A stretch of DNA of 22,620 nucleotides from JBJFCE01 sp964437825 (GTDB lineage: Bacteria > Bacillota > Clostridia > Lachnospirales > Lachnospiraceae), in contig CAYTIH010000041.1 in assembly GCA_964437825.1 (NCBI GenBank), positions 1 through 22,620 of the forward strand. The letters are read 5' to 3'. Made by a program: the position numbers and the translations under genes. Shown here piece after piece: positions 13,214 through 21,786 of the stretch. The notes under the pieces are model-generated. The model did no database searches. It saw only the letters and a program-made list of their open reading frames with translations, and was not told the origin of the DNA. Within the stretch, counting starts at the first letter, position 1, and each line of letters opens with the position of its first letter.

Positions 13214-15064
13214 ATGGAGCAAAAGAAGGAAAAATATAAAATAAGCGGCAGCATCAGGGAATTTTTCAGATTGGTTCGTTATGTTTCGCAGAAGAGTAAG
13301 ACAGTGTTTCTCATTGGGATTCCCTTTATTCTGACCAGCATGCTTGTCGGAGGAATTCAGGTATATCTGCCGAAAGCAGTGCTGGCGGCGCTGGAAACAG
13401 GAAAGAGCGTAGGATATCTCGGAATGGTACTGTTGATCCTCGCAGTGCTGCTGCTTTCAGGCCTTCTGATCAATACAAAGCTTACGGTTGCGATCGAAAA
13501 ATTCAATGTGCTGCTGCGCAATGAAATGAATATGGAGTTTGCACGTAAGCTTTTGTATGTGGAATATGAAAATCTGGGAAAAAAGGAATTTCAAGAGTAC
13601 AGGGACCGGGCAATGTCTGCCATATACGGAGACTGGGGAGAAGGCAGGAAAATTCCGCCTATGAATATGTTTGCAACAGTTTTTTATACAATGCTTTCTT
13701 CTTTTGGCAGTGTTTTACTATATTCGGTGATTATGGGGAGGTACTCCCCGCTATTAGCCCTGATCATTTTAGCTACAGGACTGGGAGGGGTGCTTATATC
13801 GATGGGGGAAGAGAAAAAATATCAGGGAACGGCAAACATGGCTTCGCAGGCATGGATGAAAGAAAATTATGTTACCAATTGTACCGGTGATTTTGCAATG
13901 GCAAAGGACATCAGACTGTATCAGATGAAGGATTGGCTGTTATCGGTAATCGCCAAATATGCCAAAATACGTTTGAAGTATAAGGGTAAAGAAATGTTTC
14001 ATGACAGCGTAATACTGTTTACGGAAGGCCTTATGATTGTGATTCAGAATATATTTGTCTATAGTCTGCTGATTTACGGAGTGATGAATGCAAACGTCAG
14101 TATTTCGGATCTGGTGTTTTATGCAGGGGCGTCCGCCTCGCTGTCCGGAGCGTTTTATGAGCTGACCGGTCAATTGATTGATATGCACAAAATCACTATT
14201 AACTATAACAGATATCATACTTTTTTGGACTATGGGAAGGATATGGAGAATGAAGCGCTTCCGGTCAAGAGGGAGGAGATAACGATTACGCTCTCCCATG
14301 TTTCGTTCCGGTTTCCGGAAAGTGATGAGGACTTACTGAAGGATTTAAATCTGACAGTGAAAAGCGGAGAAAAGCTGGCGGTTGTAGGCGTTAACGGAGC
14401 GGGAAAGACAACGCTCATGAAGCTGATCAGCGGATTGCTTACGCCGACGCAGGGAACGATATACATCAATGGGAAGGACATGGAGCTGCTCACGCCGGAA
14501 GAACGTTATTGCTGGTTTTCCTGTGCCTTTCAGGACACCAGCTTTCTGCCGATCAGCATTCGGGAAAACATTGCTATGTGTCCTGCATGTGAAATTGATG
14601 AGGATAAGCTCTGGGCGTGTCTTGAAATGGCAGGCATGAAGGAGCGGATTTTACAGCTGCCAAAGACTCTGGATTCCGTAATGGAGAAGGATATCAATGA
14701 GGACGCTGTGGATTTTTCCGGAGGAGAAAGGCAGAAGCTGATCCTTGCAAGGGCGCTTTACAGGGACAGCAGCGTGCTGATCTTGGATGAGCCGACGGCA
14801 GCGCTTGATCCGATTTCCGAAAATGATATTTATATGCGCTATGCCGCATTTTCCGAAGGAAAAGCCTCGTTTTTTGTTTCACACAGACTTTCCAGTACCC
14901 GTTTCTGTGACCGGATTTTGTTGTTATCAGGCGGTGAGATTGCCGAGGAGGGTACGCATGAGGAGCTTTTGAAAAAAGGCGGTCTTTATGCGGAAATGTT
15001 CGAATTGCAGAGCCATTATTATAAAGAAAAGGCAAAGGGGAGTGTGGCGTATGGAGAAGCATGA
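13214..15064 (+). CDS. ABC exporter half-transporter, first subunit
   Basis: The 616-residue protein has an N-terminal membrane domain (about 30-330, five to six segments) fused to a nucleotide-binding domain. The latter shows Walker A GVNGAGKTT (about 392-400), Q-loop AFQD, signature FSGGERQ (about 501-507), Walker B VLILDEPTAALDP (from about 521) with the catalytic Glu, and H-loop VSHRLSS. GAGGAGG five bases before the ATG at 13214 decides the start; the frame reads further upstream but has no better site. The next gene overlaps the 3' end by 14 bp and encodes a second half-transporter of the same size, so the two probably form a heterodimer in the cytoplasmic membrane. Peptide, lipid or drug export is possible; the substrate cannot be told. 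Confidence 0.92.
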   Translation: MEQKKEKYKISGSIREFFRLVRYVSQKSKTVFLIGIPFILTSMLVGGIQVYLPKAVLAALETGKSVGYLGMVLLILAVLLLSGLLINTKLTVAIEKFNVLLRNEMNMEFARKLLYVEYENLGKKEFQEYRDRAMSAIYGDWGEGRKIPPMNMFATVFYTMLSSFGSVLLYSVIMGRYSPLLALIILATGLGGVLISMGEEKKYQGTANMASQAWMKENYVTNCTGDFAMAKDIRLYQMKDWLLSVIAKYAKIRLKYKGKEMFHDSVILFTEGLMIVIQNIFVYSLLIYGVMNANVSISDLVFYAGASASLSGAFYELTGQLIDMHKITINYNRYHTFLDYGKDMENEALPVKREEITITLSHVSFRFPESDEDLLKDLNLTVKSGEKLAVVGVNGAGKTTLMKLISGLLTPTQGTIYINGKDMELLTPEERYCWFSCAFQDTSFLPISIRENIAMCPACEIDEDKLWACLEMAGMKERILQLPKTLDSVMEKDINEDAVDFSGGERQKLILARALYRDSSVLILDEPTAALDPISENDIYMRYAAFSEGKASFFVSHRLSSTRFCDRILLLSGGEIAEEGTHEELLKKGGLYAEMFELQSHYYKEKAKGSVAYGEA

Positions 15065-16907
15065 TATGTCTCTGAAGGAGATATTGAAAGTCAATTTCAG
15101 GGGAATTCGATTGATCAGGGAACAGAACCGGTTCATCATAGCGCTGTTTATTTTTCGGGCAGTCGGAGTGATGCTTCAGGCTTATTGGAAATTGTGGTTT
15201 TTGGCGCTGCTTGTGGATGATATCCAGCGAAATGCAGGCACGAATGTGCTGATCAGGGATGCGGCGATTCTGGTAGGAGGGGATCTGCTGCTGCGCACAA
15301 TGGAATGCATTGTAGTTCATATTATTTTTTATAAGGGTTCTCATGTTTGGGAGGATGCGAATGTCTACCTGAACCGGAGAATGATGGAGCTGGACTATGA
15401 ATATATGGAATCGGAAAAGATCCAGAACCGCAAACGGGATTTGGATGAGATGGTGAGAACCAATGACGGAGGAGGAATTAATTTTCTGTTCTGGAGAATT
15501 GAAACGGTTCTTTCGTATGGACTTAATGTGCTTGTCTCCGTCTGCTATATGGTGCAGATCATTTCAAAGAGCGACAAGCTTGCACCGGGAAATCCGGTCA
15601 AGGCAGTATTATGCGGAGTCGGATTTGTACTTCTCATTTTGATCGCAGTGCTTGCGAGCATGAAACGCATCAAAACACTGAAAAAAGAAATGTTTTTAAG
15701 AACCGAAAAACATATTCCTATAAACAGGGAGTTTTACTGGTATTATGACAACTATCTGGAACGGGAGGCTGCAGGAAAAAACATCCGCCTGTTCCGCCAG
15801 CAGCCGCTTCTGGAGCATTATCTGGGACAGTTATATGAAAAAATCTGCCGTGAAATACATGGTTATTACCGTCTGGAAGAGGAGGTCAAGCTTGTAGCGG
15901 GGATTTTGCAGGCAGGCGCACTTTGCTTTGTCTATTTTTATCTGGGCATAATGGTGATCAACGGACTTTTGTCCATCGGAAATGTCATCCTGTATGCCGG
16001 AAGCATCAGTGTTTTTGTCAATTTTTTCAGTCAGTGGATTTTTACGTTAACGGAGCTTGCAACGAATGCAAAGCATTTGAAGGCTTATTTTGACTTTCTG
16101 GATATTCCGAACCGGAAATACCAGGGAACGCTTCCGGTGGAAAAAAGAAATGACGATCAGTTTGAACTGGAATTCAGAAATGTTTCCTTCAAGTATCCGG
16201 GGAGCGACAGGTATGTGTTCAAGGATTTTTCCATTCGTTTTCGGATCGGAGAGCGGCTGGCCGTCGTCGGCAGAAACGGCTCGGGAAAAACGACCTTTAT
16301 TAAGCTGCTTTGCCGTCTGTATGACCCTACGGAGGGGGAAATTCTCTTAAACGGCATTAATATCAAAAAATATGATTATGGCGAGTATATAGGCTTATTC
16401 AGTGTCGTATTTCAGGATTTTCAGATCATATCCCTGCCGCTTGGCGAAAATGTTGCCGCGGCCGCCGAGTATGATGAAGAAAGGGTTCTGGAAGCCCTGG
16501 AAAAGGCCGGATTTTCGAAGCGTCCGAGGGAGCTTGCGCAAGGACTGGAAACAGTGCTGTATACGGATTTTGATTCGTCAGGGATTAACATTTCCGGCGG
16601 AGAAGCACAAAAGATTGCGATTGCCAGAGCACTTTATCATGATACGTCGTTCCTGATCTTGGATGAGCCGACAGCGGCGCTTGACCCGTTAGCAGAATAT
16701 GAAGTATATTCCAAATTTGACGAGCTTGTGGGAAGCAAAACGGCGGTTTACATTTCCCATCGCCTTTCCAGCTGTCGTTTCTGCAATGATATTCTGGTGA
16801 TCGACGGGGGCAGAGCCGTCCAGAGAGGAAGCCACGAGCAGCTTGTGCAGGACAGGGAAGGCCTGTATTATCGGCTTTGGAGCACGCAGGCACAGTATTA
16901 CGAATAA
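15051..16907 (+). CDS. ABC exporter half-transporter, second subunit
   Basis: The 618-residue protein has a membrane domain (about 25-350) and an ATPase domain with Walker A GRNGSGKTT (about 407-415), VVFQDFQ at the Q-loop, signature NISGGEAQ (about 513-520), Walker B FLILDEPTAALDP (from about 534) and H-loop ISHRLSS. The catalytic Glu is present in both subunits, so neither site is obviously degenerate. The start at 15051 follows AAGGGGAG and lies inside the end of the preceding gene, indicating translational coupling. With the upstream alpha/beta-hydrolase-like gene and LytTR system it forms a signalling and export cluster. Its terminator hairpin is directly followed by an insertion sequence. 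Substrate unknown. Confidence 0.92.
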   Translation: MEKHDMSLKEILKVNFRGIRLIREQNRFIIALFIFRAVGVMLQAYWKLWFLALLVDDIQRNAGTNVLIRDAAILVGGDLLLRTMECIVVHIIFYKGSHVWEDANVYLNRRMMELDYEYMESEKIQNRKRDLDEMVRTNDGGGINFLFWRIETVLSYGLNVLVSVCYMVQIISKSDKLAPGNPVKAVLCGVGFVLLILIAVLASMKRIKTLKKEMFLRTEKHIPINREFYWYYDNYLEREAAGKNIRLFRQQPLLEHYLGQLYEKICREIHGYYRLEEEVKLVAGILQAGALCFVYFYLGIMVINGLLSIGNVILYAGSISVFVNFFSQWIFTLTELATNAKHLKAYFDFLDIPNRKYQGTLPVEKRNDDQFELEFRNVSFKYPGSDRYVFKDFSIRFRIGERLAVVGRNGSGKTTFIKLLCRLYDPTEGEILLNGINIKKYDYGEYIGLFSVVFQDFQIISLPLGENVAAAAEYDEERVLEALEKAGFSKRPRELAQGLETVLYTDFDSSGINISGGEAQKIAIARALYHDTSFLILDEPTAALDPLAEYEVYSKFDELVGSKTAVYISHRLSSCRFCNDILVIDGGRAVQRGSHEQLVQDREGLYYRLWSTQAQYYE

Positions 16908-16914
16908 AAAAAGA

Positions 16915-16936
16915 GGAAGCCGGTAACCCGGCTTCC
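16915..16936 (+). terminator. Terminator hairpin of the ABC operon, T-tract lost to the insertion sequence
   Basis: GGAAGCCGG and CCGGCTTCC form a perfect 9-bp stem around TAAC, eight bases after the ABC stop, with an A-run upstream (16906-16911). A terminator of this kind would normally end in CTTTTTT, but the next base begins the insertion sequence's inverted repeat, so the T-tract is missing. On the minus strand the A-run would still give a T-tract. Confidence 0.75.
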
Positions 16937-16953
16937 GCAGACTGTAGACAAAG

Positions 16954-16978
16954 TCCCGAGCATTCGCTCGGGATTTTT
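16954..16978 (+). terminator. Terminator hairpin inside the left end of the insertion sequence
   Basis: TCCCGAGC and GCTCGGGA form a perfect 8-bp stem with an ATTC loop followed by TTTTT, starting directly after the left inverted repeat. It would stop transcription entering the element from the ABC operon, a known way for insertion sequences to limit read-through expression of transposase. Confidence 0.8.
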
Positions 16979-17011
16979 CTTCGAAAAGAGCTTAGAAATC
17001 CAGCATTTATG

Positions 17012-17040
17012 CAGACTTTCTGGCTCTTTTTTGGTATAAT
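17012..17040 (+). promoter_or_regulatory. Promoter of the transposase
   Basis: A consensus TATAAT at 17035-17040 is preceded by TGG, forming an extended -10 element (TGnTATAAT). The -35 region (CAGACT, 17 bp upstream) is weak. It lies downstream of the internal terminator and 33 bases upstream of the transposase ATG. Confidence 0.55.
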
Positions 17041-17073
17041 AGAAGTATCAAAAATAAGGTGGTGCTTCTGCTT

Positions 17074-18570
17074 ATGATGACTCAGAATGCTGACAAAAAA
17101 AGAGAACAAGTACAGTTCCTTTGTATGGATGACATGGTTCCCCAGGATCATCTGCTTAGAATCATTGATAAAGCAATTGATTGGAACTTTATATATGACC
17201 TTGTTGTTGAAAAGTATTCACAGGATAACGGCCGCCCAAGTATGGATCCGGTTATGCTGATAAAAATCCCTTTTATTCAGTATCTGTATGGAATCAAAAG
17301 TATGAGACAAACCTGCAAAGAAATCGAAGTGAATGTTGCCTATCGATGGTTTCTCGGGTTGGATATGATGGATAAGGTTCCTCACTTTTCAACCTTCGGA
17401 AAGAACTATGCCAGACGTTTTAAGGATACAGACCTTTTCGAACAGATTTTTTCTCATATCCTCATGGAATGCTATAAATTTAAGCTGGTGGATCCGACCG
17501 AAGTTTTTGTGGATGCAACACATGTGAAGGCTCGTGCAAACAACAAAAAGATGCAGAAGCGAATCGCTCACGAGGAAGCACTTTTTTATGAAGAACTCCT
17601 GAAGAAAGAAATCAATGAAGACAGGAAAGCCCACGGAAAGAAGCCACTCAACGAAAAAGATGATAACAGGGATGACGATGATAATACACCATCTTCAGGG
17701 GGAGCCCCAAAGGAATTCACAGATGACATTCCTAAGGATACCAAAACAATCAAATGCAGTACCACAGACCCGGAGAGCGGATGGTTCCGTAAGGGTGAAC
17801 ATAAAACTGTATTTGCGTATGCGGTAGAAACAGCCTGTGATAAGAACGGCTGGATTCTTGGCTACACAATTAACCCGGGAAATCAGCATGACAGCAGAAC
17901 TTTCAAAGGTCTTTATGACAAGATAAAAGATATCGGTATAGAAACACTGATAGCAGATGCAGGATATAAAACACCGGCAATTGCAAAGCTTCTCATAGAT
18001 GATGGCGTTAAACCATTGCTGCCTTATAAACGTCCTATGACAAAAGAAGGATTTTTCAAAAAATACGAGTATGCATATGATGAATACTATGACTGCTACA
18101 TTTGCCCCAACAATAAGACGTTGGAATACCGCACTACCAACAGAGATGGATACAGGGAATACAAAAGTTGCGGTGCAACCTGTGCAACGTGTCCTTACCT
18201 TGCACAATGTACCGAAAGCAAAGACCATGTAAAAACGGTTACCAGACATATATGGGAACCATACATGGAAATATGTGAAGATATCAGACAGACATTGGGA
18301 ATGAAAGAGTTGTACTCTCTCAGGAAAGAAACCATAGAAAGAATCTTCGGAACCGCAAAAGAGAACCATGGATTGCGTTATACACAAATGTATGGCAAGG
18401 CCCGAATGGAAATGAAAGTCGGGCTAACATTTGCGTGCATGAATTTAAAGAAACTGGCAAAAATCAAACAAGAATGGGGATTAAAAGATGCCGTGAAATC
18501 AGCTTTTTTACTTATTTTGAACGATTTGCGAATACAGAAAAGAAAAATGGCTCTAGGATTTGCATCCTAG
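17074..18570 (+). CDS. IS1182-family-like transposase
   Basis: The 498-residue DDE transposase has an N-terminal DUF772 domain (about 10-100) including FIQYLYGIKSMRQTCKEI and VPHFSTFGKNYARRF, a catalytic core with Asp-147 in VFVDATHVKA and Asp-295 in IADAGYKTPA, and a C-terminal part with CxxC-type cysteines (YICPNN, CATCPYLAQC) and RKETIERIFGTAKENHGLR, where Glu-422 is the likely third acidic residue. An acidic, low-complexity insert (NDRDDDDN-like, about 195-215) lies between. The ATG at 17074 follows AAGGTGGTG at fitting distance; a GTG at 17059 would overlap that site. The gene is intact. The C-terminal codons form one arm of the right-end hairpin. Confidence 0.93.
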   Translation: MMTQNADKKREQVQFLCMDDMVPQDHLLRIIDKAIDWNFIYDLVVEKYSQDNGRPSMDPVMLIKIPFIQYLYGIKSMRQTCKEIEVNVAYRWFLGLDMMDKVPHFSTFGKNYARRFKDTDLFEQIFSHILMECYKFKLVDPTEVFVDATHVKARANNKKMQKRIAHEEALFYEELLKKEINEDRKAHGKKPLNEKDDNRDDDDNTPSSGGAPKEFTDDIPKDTKTIKCSTTDPESGWFRKGEHKTVFAYAVETACDKNGWILGYTINPGNQHDSRTFKGLYDKIKDIGIETLIADAGYKTPAIAKLLIDDGVKPLLPYKRPMTKEGFFKKYEYAYDEYYDCYICPNNKTLEYRTTNRDGYREYKSCGATCATCPYLAQCTESKDHVKTVTRHIWEPYMEICEDIRQTLGMKELYSLRKETIERIFGTAKENHGLRYTQMYGKARMEMKVGLTFACMNLKKLAKIKQEWGLKDAVKSAFLLILNDLRIQKRKMALGFAS

Positions 18571-18574
18571 AGCC
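18549..18574. repeat. Perfect 11-bp hairpin at the right end of the insertion sequence
   Basis: GGCTCTAGGAT and ATCCTAGAGCC pair around TTGC. The arms span the end of the transposase gene and the stop codon TAG lies in the 3' arm. No T-run follows, so it is at best a weak terminator for transposase mRNA. Confidence 0.8.
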
Positions 18575-18592
18575 GCTTTGTCTACAGTCTGC

Positions 18593-18613
18593 CATGATTG
18601 CGAAGCAATCATG
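18593..18613. repeat. 9-bp hairpin abutting the right end of the insertion sequence
   Basis: CATGATTGC and GCAATCATG pair perfectly around GAA, beginning at the first base outside the right inverted repeat. With the hairpin immediately outside the left end, both flanks of the element are palindromes. Confidence 0.75.
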
Positions 18614-18642
18614 ATTGAATGAACATTCCGGAAGCAAAAAAA

Positions 18643-18671
18643 TTGCAGCGACTGCAAAGCTGACGTATAAT
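18643..18671 (+). promoter_or_regulatory. Promoter of the GH2 gene
   Basis: TTGCAG (18643-18648) and a consensus TATAAT (18666-18671) are exactly 17 bp apart, 29 bases upstream of the ATG. A second TATAAT overlaps at 18673-18678. Confidence 0.7.
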
Positions 18672-18700
18672 ATATAATATAACCGCTTGGAGGAATGTGA

Positions 18701-20539
18701 ATGAAATTCGGATGGGGTCATAATGAGCTGTGGACGGTTTCCGGAGAGAAGCTTGCAGCGCGGATGAGAACAGAACAGTCTGCGAAGGAAGGATGTGCAG
18801 GAGCAGAGAGGACGGCCTCCTGTGTCTGGCAGGACTATCCGCGCCCTCAGATGAAGCGGGAAGGGTATTTGAGCCTGAACGGAGCGTGGAAATTAAACAG
18901 ACATTCCGTAACGGTTCCGTTTTCGCCGCAGTCCATGCTGTCCGGATATGATAAGCGGGTGGGAGAGCATTTTATTTATGAGAAAAGCTTTATGCTGCCT
19001 GATTTTTTTACACAAAAACGGGTTTTGCTGCACTTTGGCGCAGTGGATCAGATCGGTGAAATCTGGCTCAATGATATTTGCGTGGGACGGCATGAGGGAG
19101 GATATCTTCCGTTTACAATTGATATTACAGATACAGTACATTGGGAGCAGGAGAATCATCTGGAGGTTAGGGTACTGGATACACTCTCAAAAAATTATCC
19201 ATATGGGAAACAGAGAAAATTTCGCGGCGGTATGTGGTATACGCCGGTCAGCGGAATCTGGCAGAGCGTATGGCTTGAGAATGTGCCGGAGGTTTACATA
19301 AGTAATATTAAACTAACCCCTGATTTAGAAGGAGTTGCGATAGAGGTTACGTTGGAGGGGAGCGCTGATCCGTCGGCGGGCTTTGATGTGACTGTAACGC
19401 TGGAACAGGGGGAACAGATCAGACGGCATATTCATGGGACGCAGGGAAAAATGCTTCTTACAGAGCATATTTGTGCGGACGGCAGCAGGTACCGGCCGAC
19501 ACTCTGGACACCGGAGCATCCGCGGCTTTACTCGATGGAAATAGCCGCAGGTACGGATCATGTGGAGACGTATTTTGCGCTTCGGACGGTTGAGATTCGA
19601 AGGATTTGCGGAGTAAATCGTGTGTGTCTGAACGGACAGCCGATTTTCATGCACGGAGTATTGGATCAGGGCTATTATTGCGACGGACTCTATCTTCCGG
19701 CGGAGGAAAAGGAGTATGAGCGGGACATACTGCGGATGAAGGAGCTTGGATTTAATTTGCTCAGAAAGCATATTAAGGTGGAGCCGGAATGCTTTTACTA
19801 CTACTGTGATCTGCACGGGATGCTTGTAATGCAGGATATGGTCAACAGCGGACATTATTCTTTTCTGAGAGATACCGCCCTGCCCACCTTGGGGGTTAAG
19901 CATCTAAAGGATACCTGGGGAAGTCGCAGCAGTAAGAGGAAACGCTTTTTTCGGGAACATGTCAGGGATACGGTGAAGCATTTGTATAATCATCCCTGTA
20001 TTGTTGCCTATACGATTTTCAATGAGGGCTGGGGGCAGTTTGAGAGCGACCGGATGTATGAGACCGTAAAGCAAATGGATCAGACCAGATTGGTGGATTC
20101 TGCTTCGGGCTGGTTTGCGCAGGAAAAAAGTGATTTTGACAGTGAACATATTTATTTCAAGACGATGAAACTGAAGGTGAATACCCGCCCGCTTCTGGTG
20201 TCCGAATGCGGAGGCTATTCTTGGCGGGTGGAGGAGCACTATTTTAATCGTTACCGGCACTATGGATATGGAAAGTGCGAGAGCAGCGAGGAGTTGACCG
20301 GGATGATAGTCCGGATGTACCGAAAAATGATTCTGCCTGCGATTTCTGAGGGACTTTGCGGCTGCGTCTATACGCAGCTGAGTGATGTCGAGGATGAAAT
20401 TAACGGGCTTTATACCTATGACAGAAAGGTCTGTAAGGTACAAAAGGAGGAAATGCGTAAGCTGGCGGATGAGATTTCCGAATCGATGTCGTTGAAATTG
20501 AATAAAAAGAATCATGAGCATTACAATGGCATTGAATAA
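18701..20539 (+). CDS. Glycoside hydrolase family 2 enzyme, cytoplasmic
   Basis: The 612-residue protein shows the GH2 layout: an N-terminal galactose-binding-like sandwich domain (about 45-195, with GEIWLNDICVGRHEGGYLPF), an immunoglobulin-like domain (about 197-300) and a TIM barrel (about 305-600). The barrel carries IFNEGWGQF with acid/base Glu-442 and LLVSECGG with the likely nucleophile Glu-502. It should remove terminal beta-linked sugars. The sugar is uncertain: the NxK motif of beta-glucuronidases was not seen and the enzyme is much shorter than LacZ-type beta-galactosidases. There is no signal peptide, so substrates must be imported. GGAGG lies seven bases before the ATG. It has its own promoter just beyond the insertion sequence, and the truncated symporter follows closely. 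Confidence 0.9.
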   Translation: MKFGWGHNELWTVSGEKLAARMRTEQSAKEGCAGAERTASCVWQDYPRPQMKREGYLSLNGAWKLNRHSVTVPFSPQSMLSGYDKRVGEHFIYEKSFMLPDFFTQKRVLLHFGAVDQIGEIWLNDICVGRHEGGYLPFTIDITDTVHWEQENHLEVRVLDTLSKNYPYGKQRKFRGGMWYTPVSGIWQSVWLENVPEVYISNIKLTPDLEGVAIEVTLEGSADPSAGFDVTVTLEQGEQIRRHIHGTQGKMLLTEHICADGSRYRPTLWTPEHPRLYSMEIAAGTDHVETYFALRTVEIRRICGVNRVCLNGQPIFMHGVLDQGYYCDGLYLPAEEKEYERDILRMKELGFNLLRKHIKVEPECFYYYCDLHGMLVMQDMVNSGHYSFLRDTALPTLGVKHLKDTWGSRSSKRKRFFREHVRDTVKHLYNHPCIVAYTIFNEGWGQFESDRMYETVKQMDQTRLVDSASGWFAQEKSDFDSEHIYFKTMKLKVNTRPLLVSECGGYSWRVEEHYFNRYRHYGYGKCESSEELTGMIVRMYRKMILPAISEGLCGCVYTQLSDVEDEINGLYTYDRKVCKVQKEEMRKLADEISESMSLKLNKKNHEHYNGIE

Positions 20540-20561
20540 AAATCACAACGGGCATTGAATA
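20528..20561 (+). repeat. 11-bp direct repeat at the GH2/symporter junction
   Basis: GGCATTGAATA occurs at 20528-20538, covering the GH2 stop codon, and at 20551-20561, with 12 bases between. It may mark the joint of a deletion that brought the truncated symporter next to the GH2 gene. Confidence 0.75.
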
Positions 20562-20580
20562 TAAAGGTGGAAAAGAGGAA

Positions 20581-21399
20581 TTGCATACCGCAGGAACAGG
20601 TGCTATTTTATATAATGTGCGCGGCCAGAGCGGAGTATGGCGGCGCAGCGGTGTAGGCCTGTTCGGGATCGGTACTTTTACACAGATTAACGGAATTACC
20701 AGTGCGGTTCAGAATTTCTTTGATGCGGATCAGTCATGGGCGGTGGAGCTGTTTGGCAGAAGCTATTCCTGGAGCGTTGTGATTTCCGGACTTCTGCTGA
20801 CCTTGTGCGTGGCGCTTGTTCTGATCGGAGGATTAAAGAGAATTTCAAGCGTGGCGCAGGTAGTTATTCCTTTTATGGCGATTATCTATGTTGCCGCAGC
20901 AGCCAAAACCGATCAGCCGGCAAAGCAGGGGCTGATCTCCATGATGGGAACGCTGATTGATACCATTATTATTTGCACCATGACGGGACTTACGATCGTG
21001 ATTACAGGCGCCTATGATATGGGATTGGACGGCGTCGCAGTTACAACGAAGGCTTTCCAGCTGGGACTCCCGTTTTCTTCCAAGGTCGCATCCTTTATTT
21101 TGATGGCGTGTCTGGTATTCTTTGCGTTTACCACGATTCTGGGCTGGGATTATTATAGTGAGCGCTGTCTGGAATATCTGACCGGACATAAGCAAAAGAT
21201 TGTAAAAGCCTATCGATGGGTTTACATTCTGTGTGTATTTGTCGGGCCTTACATGACGGTCAAGGCAGTATGGACGATTGCGGATATCTTTAACGGCCTG
21301 ATGGCAATTCCGAATCTGATTGCGCTGCTTGCGTTAAACGGTGTCGTTGTGGCGGAGACAAAGATCTATCTGGATGGGGTAAAAAAGAAGAATTATTAA
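20581..21399 (+). pseudogene. AGCS-family (sodium:alanine/glycine) symporter, truncated with internal deletions
   Basis: The frame is open for 272 codons but has no good start (it begins at a TTG) and no N-terminal part; family members have about 450 residues. LFGIGTFTQINGITSAV, LIGGLKRISSVAQVVIPFMA, KTDQPAKQGLISMMGT, IDTIIICTMTGL and FFAFTTILGWDYYSERC are hallmark AGCS segments. Two joints look like in-frame deletions. Near 20645 NVRGQSGVWR runs straight into SGVGLFGIG, skipping the region usually holding GGPMYY. Near 20895 FMAIIYV runs into AAAAKTDQPAKQ, skipping about 60 residues that usually include GGFAGA and FSNEAGLGSAP. These parts contain substrate and sodium site residues, so transport activity is very unlikely. 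The C-terminus is intact. Confidence 0.85.
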
Positions 21400-21475
21400 C
21401 TTAGAAGGAAGCGCTCGAATCCCATCGCCATAGGGGGACAATTGAATAACGGCTTTTTGCGTGAAGCGGTAATGG

Positions 21476-21508
21476 GCAGTAAATTTGTGACGGATTTACT
21501 GCTTTTTT
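21476..21508 (+). terminator. Rho-independent terminator after the symporter remnant
   Basis: GCAGTAAAT and ATTTACTGC form a perfect 9-bp stem with a nine-base loop and are followed by six T. It lies about 80 bases after the symporter stop and probably ends the GH2-symporter transcription unit. Confidence 0.85.
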
Positions 21509-21786
21509 CATGTATGAGAAATGAATATGGTTTCCGATTCGTTATTTTCTACGGGACTGCATGACTGCGTTTGCGGGAGAAAGGCCGGCTGGCAGGGCGG
21601 CCTGATCACAAAGCCTTCCAGCTTTTTGCCGGAACATTGAAAACGAGAGGGCGCAGCATACCTTTTGCAGGAGAGCGGTGCAGCGTACTTTTCTGCTTTA
21701 CGAAGCAAGGGAAAAAATTTACAATAAAGGAATAGATAATAGGAAACGCTAACTGCCATATAGCGGGCGTTAGGCATTTCAAGGGT

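Larger units (their letters stand above)
16937..18592 (+). mobile_element. IS1182-family-like insertion sequence, apparently complete
   Basis: The element is 1656 bp with perfect 17-bp terminal inverted repeats GCAGACTGTAGACAAAG at 16937-16953 and, inverted, 18576-18592. It contains one intact transposase gene. Just inside each end lies a hairpin: an 8-bp stem with T5 at 16954-16978 and an 11-bp stem at 18549-18574 overlapping the transposase stop. No target duplication is evident in the flanks. The element abuts a hairpin on both outer sides. An intact transposase and perfect ends suggest recent activity. Confidence 0.9.

Noticed and set aside
21508..21777. Minus-strand frame of 89 codons
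   Set aside because: Low-information composition, no ribosome binding site and overlap with the start of a terminator's T-tract region; no family recognised.
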